Part shown: positions 60,210 through 64,000 of the stretch, piece after piece
How the letters are laid out: each line of letters opens with the position of its first letter
How positions within the stretch are numbered: the stretch's first letter is position 1
Assembly (NCBI GenBank): GCA_051294375.1
Contig: JBJCIZ010000239.1
Span: 1,754,581-1,818,580 of the forward strand
Reading direction: 5' to 3'
DNA: 64,000 nucleotides
Source of the DNA: Paraspadella gotoi
Taxonomy: Eukaryota > Chaetognatha
The notes under the pieces: generated by a model
Told to the model about the DNA's origin: nothing
Database searches by the model: none
Seen by the model: the letters and a program-made list of their open reading frames with translations, nothing else
Position numbers and translations under genes: made by a program

Positions 60210-63200
60210 CTAAATTAGCCACGTATGAGGATAAGTGTTGGCGTTTGTAAAATCTAAATCTATAAGATCGTTTGTCCCTGGGGAATCGAAGTTGGGGGTC
60301 GGAGGAGAAGAATAAACGCTGCTGCAGGGAGAAACGACGGAAGCGTCCGTGACGGGCGGAACTTGAAGCCGTGACGCCTCTTGCGCCGTTACACAGTCGG
60401 CGCCAATTTCCGGTTTCGCTGTCGAAACCGCGGCATCCGGCGCCGCGCTGGCGATTCGACTCAAATCATCGAGCGGCGTCATGACGGACTCGTCGGATTT
60501 TCGATCGCGACGCTCCGCCGGTTTCGGGACCGAGTAAGCGAACCTCTTGGCCGTCTTGGTCGGCGACGAGGGCGCCGACGACATTTTGGTGGAACTCAGC
60601 TGAGGATTCCCGCGAAGACCGGACCAGATCTGCGCCCCGGGAAGAGAAGGGCGTGGCCGAAGACGGCGGGGGGAAGAGGAGAGCGGAGGGGAAGAGCTGG
60701 CTTCGTCGCTGCCTCCTCGACGAGAACCAACGCTGGATCTTTTGTCGGAGACGTAATCGGGCGATGAGACGAGACGATCTCGATCGTCGCTGTCGAAAGA
60801 GTCTCGCCGCTCGCGCGATTCTTCGTTGGATTCTTGAATGGTCTCCAACCCGGAAGCGACGGAGGAAGGGCGAAGCAGCGGCGTCAAAAAGTTGGACGGC
60901 ACCAAACCCTTGGCGCCGCGGAGCTCGCCGACGTAGAAGCCATCCTCGTCGACGTCGCCGTAGACGGTGACCACTTCGCCGCGTTTGAAGCTTAGCTCAA
61001 TCTCAGAGTCGACATTGGGCGAGGCTTCCGACGGGTTGTAGTCCCACTTGGCCACGAATTGGATCGTCGGTTTGACAGAGTCGATGAGGCTCTTGATTCC
61101 GGAATCGTCGGTGGATTTTTCGCTCGGCGAGGAGGTGGAGACGTCGGATGGAGGGAGAGAAGATTTGGCGCCGAAATTTGATTCGAGAGATTTCAAAATT
61201 TCTTCGGAAAGTTGGACTGGGTTGGAGTCATGACTCGTTTTAGCTCCGGAAATCGTTCTCACGGTGAGACGACAGGGAAGAATTACAGAATCGATATTCA
61301 CTTCCATCGAATCTACGAGAGAATCCTGACTTCGCAGAATTTCCCTCCCGTCGGCGTGGATCGAATACGCGGAGATTTGGAGAAAATTGTGGCGGCCGTC
61401 GGCGGTGAGGGAGAGAGGGAGCCAAGAGACTTTCACCGAGCCCTTGGACCCGCCCGGGCACAGCCTCACGTCCAGTGGGGGCTCCAAAGGGCCTGGGGGT
61501 TTCGTCGATATAGAGACGACGGCGAAAATATTACTGGGTTTGTCTTCGATGCGAGGAACAACTTTCACTTCGTAGGAAGTGTTGGGCGAGAGTCCGCTGA
61601 GGATGGAAGAGTAGACGCCAGGCTGCAGAGTTCCCACAATCTCGTCGTCCACGCAAATCTCGTGGGAGAGATTGGAATCGCCTGGCAACCACGTGACCGT
61701 CGCGCTGTCGCAAGTGACAAAGGATGCGACCACTTCGCTCGGACGAGGTTCGCTGCTTTGGCCCAACAACGCCGTGCAGGCGGCAGAAGGAGAACAACCA
61801 GATTCCGTCACCGATTTGACGGTGACGCGATTTCGAGCGTCAAAGTTGACGCCGTCGAGAATCGTACGGTAGATGGACAAGTTGTTGGCCGCGATCTCGA
61901 TGTAGATGGCGTCGTTTAAATAGACGAGATAACGCAAAATGGGCATTTCCGGACTGGGAGATTTCCAGGAGATTATCAACGTCCCGTCCGCTTGATTTTC
62001 GAAGACCAAGTTCGACGGAGCGGGGACGATGTCGCCGGAAAGATTGGCGAGGGTCGTGTCGGCGAAACAAAGGATCTTCCGGCTGGAATCGAGGGATGGA
62101 TTGGATTCGCCGGAACGGTCCAATTCGCCGCCGAGGGTCGCGTTGCCGACAGAGAGAGACACGTCGTGAAGATTGTTTCGTGAGAGTTGAGAGAACAACT
62201 TCTTGACGGTGGACATTTCGATGTAGTCGCCTTCCTGGACTCTCGCCACTCGACCGCGCGGGACGCTTCCCCGCGATCCGTCCAGCTTCTCAGCTTCGAA
62301 ACGTCCGTCGCCACCGTCGCCGTAAACGAAGACGTATTCACCCTTAGAGAGTCGGAAATCCTCGTCGAGACAAGCTGGCGGAGGGTCATAGTTGACGACG
62401 GCTTTGTACAGGACGAAGTTGAGATTAGATGGTTTGGTTTGAGACGAAAGAGACTTTGGTCTCTGGTTCTCAATTGACGCCGTCGTCTTCATCGGACTCG
62501 AAGTCGCGCTCGGTTCGCCCACGCTTCTCATCGTCGCCGCGCGCTTAGGCGACGCCGGCGCGGAGGTCGGCGGCGTGGTCGCTCGCTTCACCTTCGTCGA
62601 ACACTCGGAATCGGAGGCGGAATTGGCGCGGCTGGACACGCAAGATTCCGCGGCGTCGGACGCGGCGTTTGCGGAAGCCGTGGCGCCGATAGCGACTTGA
62701 AGCAGCGTCTTGCGTCGGTTCTCTTGCTGCTTCAACAGCTCCTTCTCCTTGGAATGAAGCTTCGTTATGTCTCTGATCGAATCGGAATACAGCAGTTTCC
62801 ACTTGTCGGCTTCCTCCTGCTTCAACTGCAGCTGCCCGACGACGGCGTTGTGTCGGCTCGATTGACGCTCAAACTTTTCGTTCATTCGCTTTAACTTTTC
62901 TTCTAAGGAATTCGCCGCCTCCCTGTTCTTCGTCACGATCTTCTCCAGCTCCATCTTGGAATCGTGCAGCGCCCTATCCTTTTCCTGCAACTCTTGCACC
63001 GCCTGCGAATGACTCAGCTTCAAATTCTCGAACTGAGCGGAGACGGCCTGCATGGCGATCATCATCGTCTGCAAATGACTCAGCCTCATTTCCATCGCGG
63101 AGACCTTCTCGTCCGACCTCGATCTAATCGTCTCGCTCTCGTTCAATTTCTCCCTCAAAGTTCGACAATCCGTCTCCGTCTTTTCCAACTCTGCGCATCT

Positions 63201-64000
63201 CCGCTTCACAGACTCGGAACTCTTCGTCAAATCCTCCGTCAATCGATTCGCCTCCGTCAAATTTTTTTCGACGAAGTTCAACTTTTTTCTCAAGTCGTTC
63301 AACTCCTGACGAAGCTCGGCGACTTCTCTCTCTTTATCCTCCGTTTCCCGCGAGAGAGCGAGCGCTTCTTTCAACTCTCTCTCCTTTTCCTCGGCCTCGA
63401 CTTCCAACTCTTTGCATTTTCCATGAATCTCGCTCAATTCTCTCTTCAAGATCTCGTTCTCCCGCGCGACTCGAGAGAGTTGCTCCACTTGAACCTTCAA
63501 CTCCCTTAAGTCGCTGCTCCTTTCTTCCTCGGGCGTCTTGGATCCTCGATCTTCGATCTTAAACTCGACCGTCGGTTCGGCGACGACGGTCCTTTGATTA
63601 GGGTTGGTCGCCCACGACGGCAATGAAGGTTCCTCCGCCTCCAGACCTCGACGCTCTCTCCCACTTGCAGACGCGAAGCCCCGCATCAACTGCGCCTCCA
63701 GAATCAACCTCTCCTTTGCCGCTTGAGCGATGACACGATGCAGTTCCGCCGCTTCTCCAAAGATGGCGCAATTGCCTTCTCTCGCGGAATTAAAGAGGAT
63801 CTGCGATTCCCCGATGGCCACGTTGTCGGCGAGACTTCTCACCGTCTCCTTCAAACCCTCGATCTCCTTCTCTTTGCCCATCACGATCTTGGCGTGCTCG
63901 GCCAAGTCCTTGGCCCTTTGTCGGGCGTAGATCTTCTTAAAGTGATCCTGCCCGACGCCGTCCTCGCCGCTCTCAAGCTCCGGCGTGGGAGAACCGGCGC
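60210..64000 (-). CDS. RIM-binding protein (RIMBP/TSPOAP1 family), C-terminal part, runs off right edge
   Basis: One uninterrupted exon of at least 3.8 kb, open to the window edge. A long coiled coil of about 450 residues comes first (heptads such as LSRVARENEILKRELSEIHG). An SH3 domain follows (YKAVVNYDPPPACLDEDFRL), then three FN3 modules (signs: LIISWKSPSPEMPILRYLVY, SATVTWLPGDSNLSHEICVD, GSVKVSWLPLSLTADGRHNF), then an SH3 domain (AKWDYNPSEASPNVDSEIEL, GFYVGELRGAKGLVPSNFL). A Ser/Pro-rich tail of about 200 aa ends in NTYPHTWLI. Bilaterian RIMBPs usually have a third SH3 at the C-terminus, and none is visible here. The family links RIM and calcium channels at active zones, which suggests, but does not prove, a neuron-bearing animal. 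Confidence 0.93.
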   Translation of the reverse strand, partial: AGSPTPELESGEDGVGQDHFKKIYARQRAKDLAEHAKIVMGKEKEIEGLKETVRSLADNVAIGESQILFNSAREGNCAIFGEAAELHRVIAQAAKERLILEAQLMRGFASASGRERRGLEAEEPSLPSWATNPNQRTVVAEPTVEFKIEDRGSKTPEEERSSDLRELKVQVEQLSRVARENEILKRELSEIHGKCKELEVEAEEKERELKEALALSRETEDKEREVAELRQELNDLRKKLNFVEKNLTEANRLTEDLTKSSESVKRRCAELEKTETDCRTLREKLNESETIRSRSDEKVSAMEMRLSHLQTMMIAMQAVSAQFENLKLSHSQAVQELQEKDRALHDSKMELEKIVTKNREAANSLEEKLKRMNEKFERQSSRHNAVVGQLQLKQEEADKWKLLYSDSIRDITKLHSKEKELLKQQENRRKTLLQVAIGATASANAASDAAESCVSSRANSASDSECSTKVKRATTPPTSAPASPKRAATMRSVGEPSATSSPMKTTASIENQRPKSLSSQTKPSNLNFVLYKAVVNYDPPPACLDEDFRLSKGEYVFVYGDGGDGRFEAEKLDGSRGSVPRGRVARVQEGDYIEMSTVKKLFSQLSRNNLHDVSLSVGNATLGGELDRSGESNPSLDSSRKILCFADTTLANLSGDIVPAPSNLVFENQADGTLIISWKSPSPEMPILRYLVYLNDAIYIEIAANNLSIYRTILDGVNFDARNRVTVKSVTESGCSPSAACTALLGQSSEPRPSEVVASFVTCDSATVTWLPGDSNLSHEICVDDEIVGTLQPGVYSSILSGLSPNTSYEVKVVPRIEDKPSNIFAVVSISTKPPGPLEPPLDVRLCPGGSKGSVKVSWLPLSLTADGRHNFLQISAYSIHADGREILRSQDSLVDSMEVNIDSVILPCRLTVRTISGAKTSHDSNPVQLSEEILKSLESNFGAKSSLPPSDVSTSSPSEKSTDDSGIKSLIDSVKPTIQFVAKWDYNPSEASPNVDSEIELSFKRGEVVTVYGDVDEDGFYVGELRGAKGLVPSNFLTPLLRPSSVASGLETIQESNEESRERRDSFDSDDRDRLVSSPDYVSDKRSSVGSRRGGSDEASSSPPLSSSPRRLRPRPSLPGAQIWSGLRGNPQLSSTKMSSAPSSPTKTAKRFAYSVPKPAERRDRKSDESVMTPLDDLSRIASAAPDAAVSTAKPEIGADCVTAQEASRLQVPPVTDASVVSPCSSVYSSPPTPNFDSPGTNDLIDLDFTNANTYPHTWLI

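Overview
This is a metazoan nuclear genome window: intron-rich genes with short GT-AG introns, GC-richer exons in AT-rich surroundings, and families typical of animals (MAPK7/ERK5, RIM-binding protein, THOC6, ERI1, astacin-ShKT, a BTBD1/2/3/6-type protein with a PHR domain). Small introns and intergenic gaps of about 130-700 bp point to a small-bodied invertebrate with a compact genome. I cannot name the species.

Layout, left to right (almost everything is on the minus strand): enolase (5' part); GDPD-A, a six-TM glycerophosphodiesterase whose 3.6 kb third intron holds a complete astacin-ShKT protease gene; its tandem paralogue GDPD-B; VPS28; SDHD; VPS29; MAPK7; PIGM; and a BTBD-type gene. 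The large intron of the BTBD gene holds a plus-strand gene for an unrecognised single-pass membrane protein with a cytoplasmic tail of 15 heptads, each carrying Phe. Next is a MICU-type gene, then a rearranged and duplicated block (about 30.8-48.9 kb), then ERI1, a Zn-dependent alcohol dehydrogenase, a small acidic protein (GON7-like?), LTA4H, THOC6 and a RIM-binding protein that runs off the right edge.

The block at 30.8-48.9 kb holds three copies of MICU: A minus, B plus inverted, C minus. It also holds a partial second BTBD copy, two copies of the ERI1 3' exons, and two N runs of exactly 25 bases. B, C and the second ERI1 copy differ from their intact counterparts mainly by single-base indels, and B and C share one identical end point. 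The second N run lies inside an ERI1 codon that reads correctly if the gap is zero. I therefore read this block mainly as an assembly or gap-filling artefact. LTA4H and THOC6 carry similar one-base indels.

The genes span housekeeping functions: glycolysis and respiration (enolase, SDHD), mitochondrial calcium (MICU), endosomal sorting (VPS28, VPS29), GPI synthesis (PIGM), RNA export and decay (THOC6, ERI1), signalling (MAPK7) and membrane lipid cleavage (GDPD). Apart from the nested gene and inverted copy B, every gene points the same way with short spacing. Several have strong splice-acceptor-like sites just upstream of their ATG, so polycistronic transcription with trans-splicing is worth testing.
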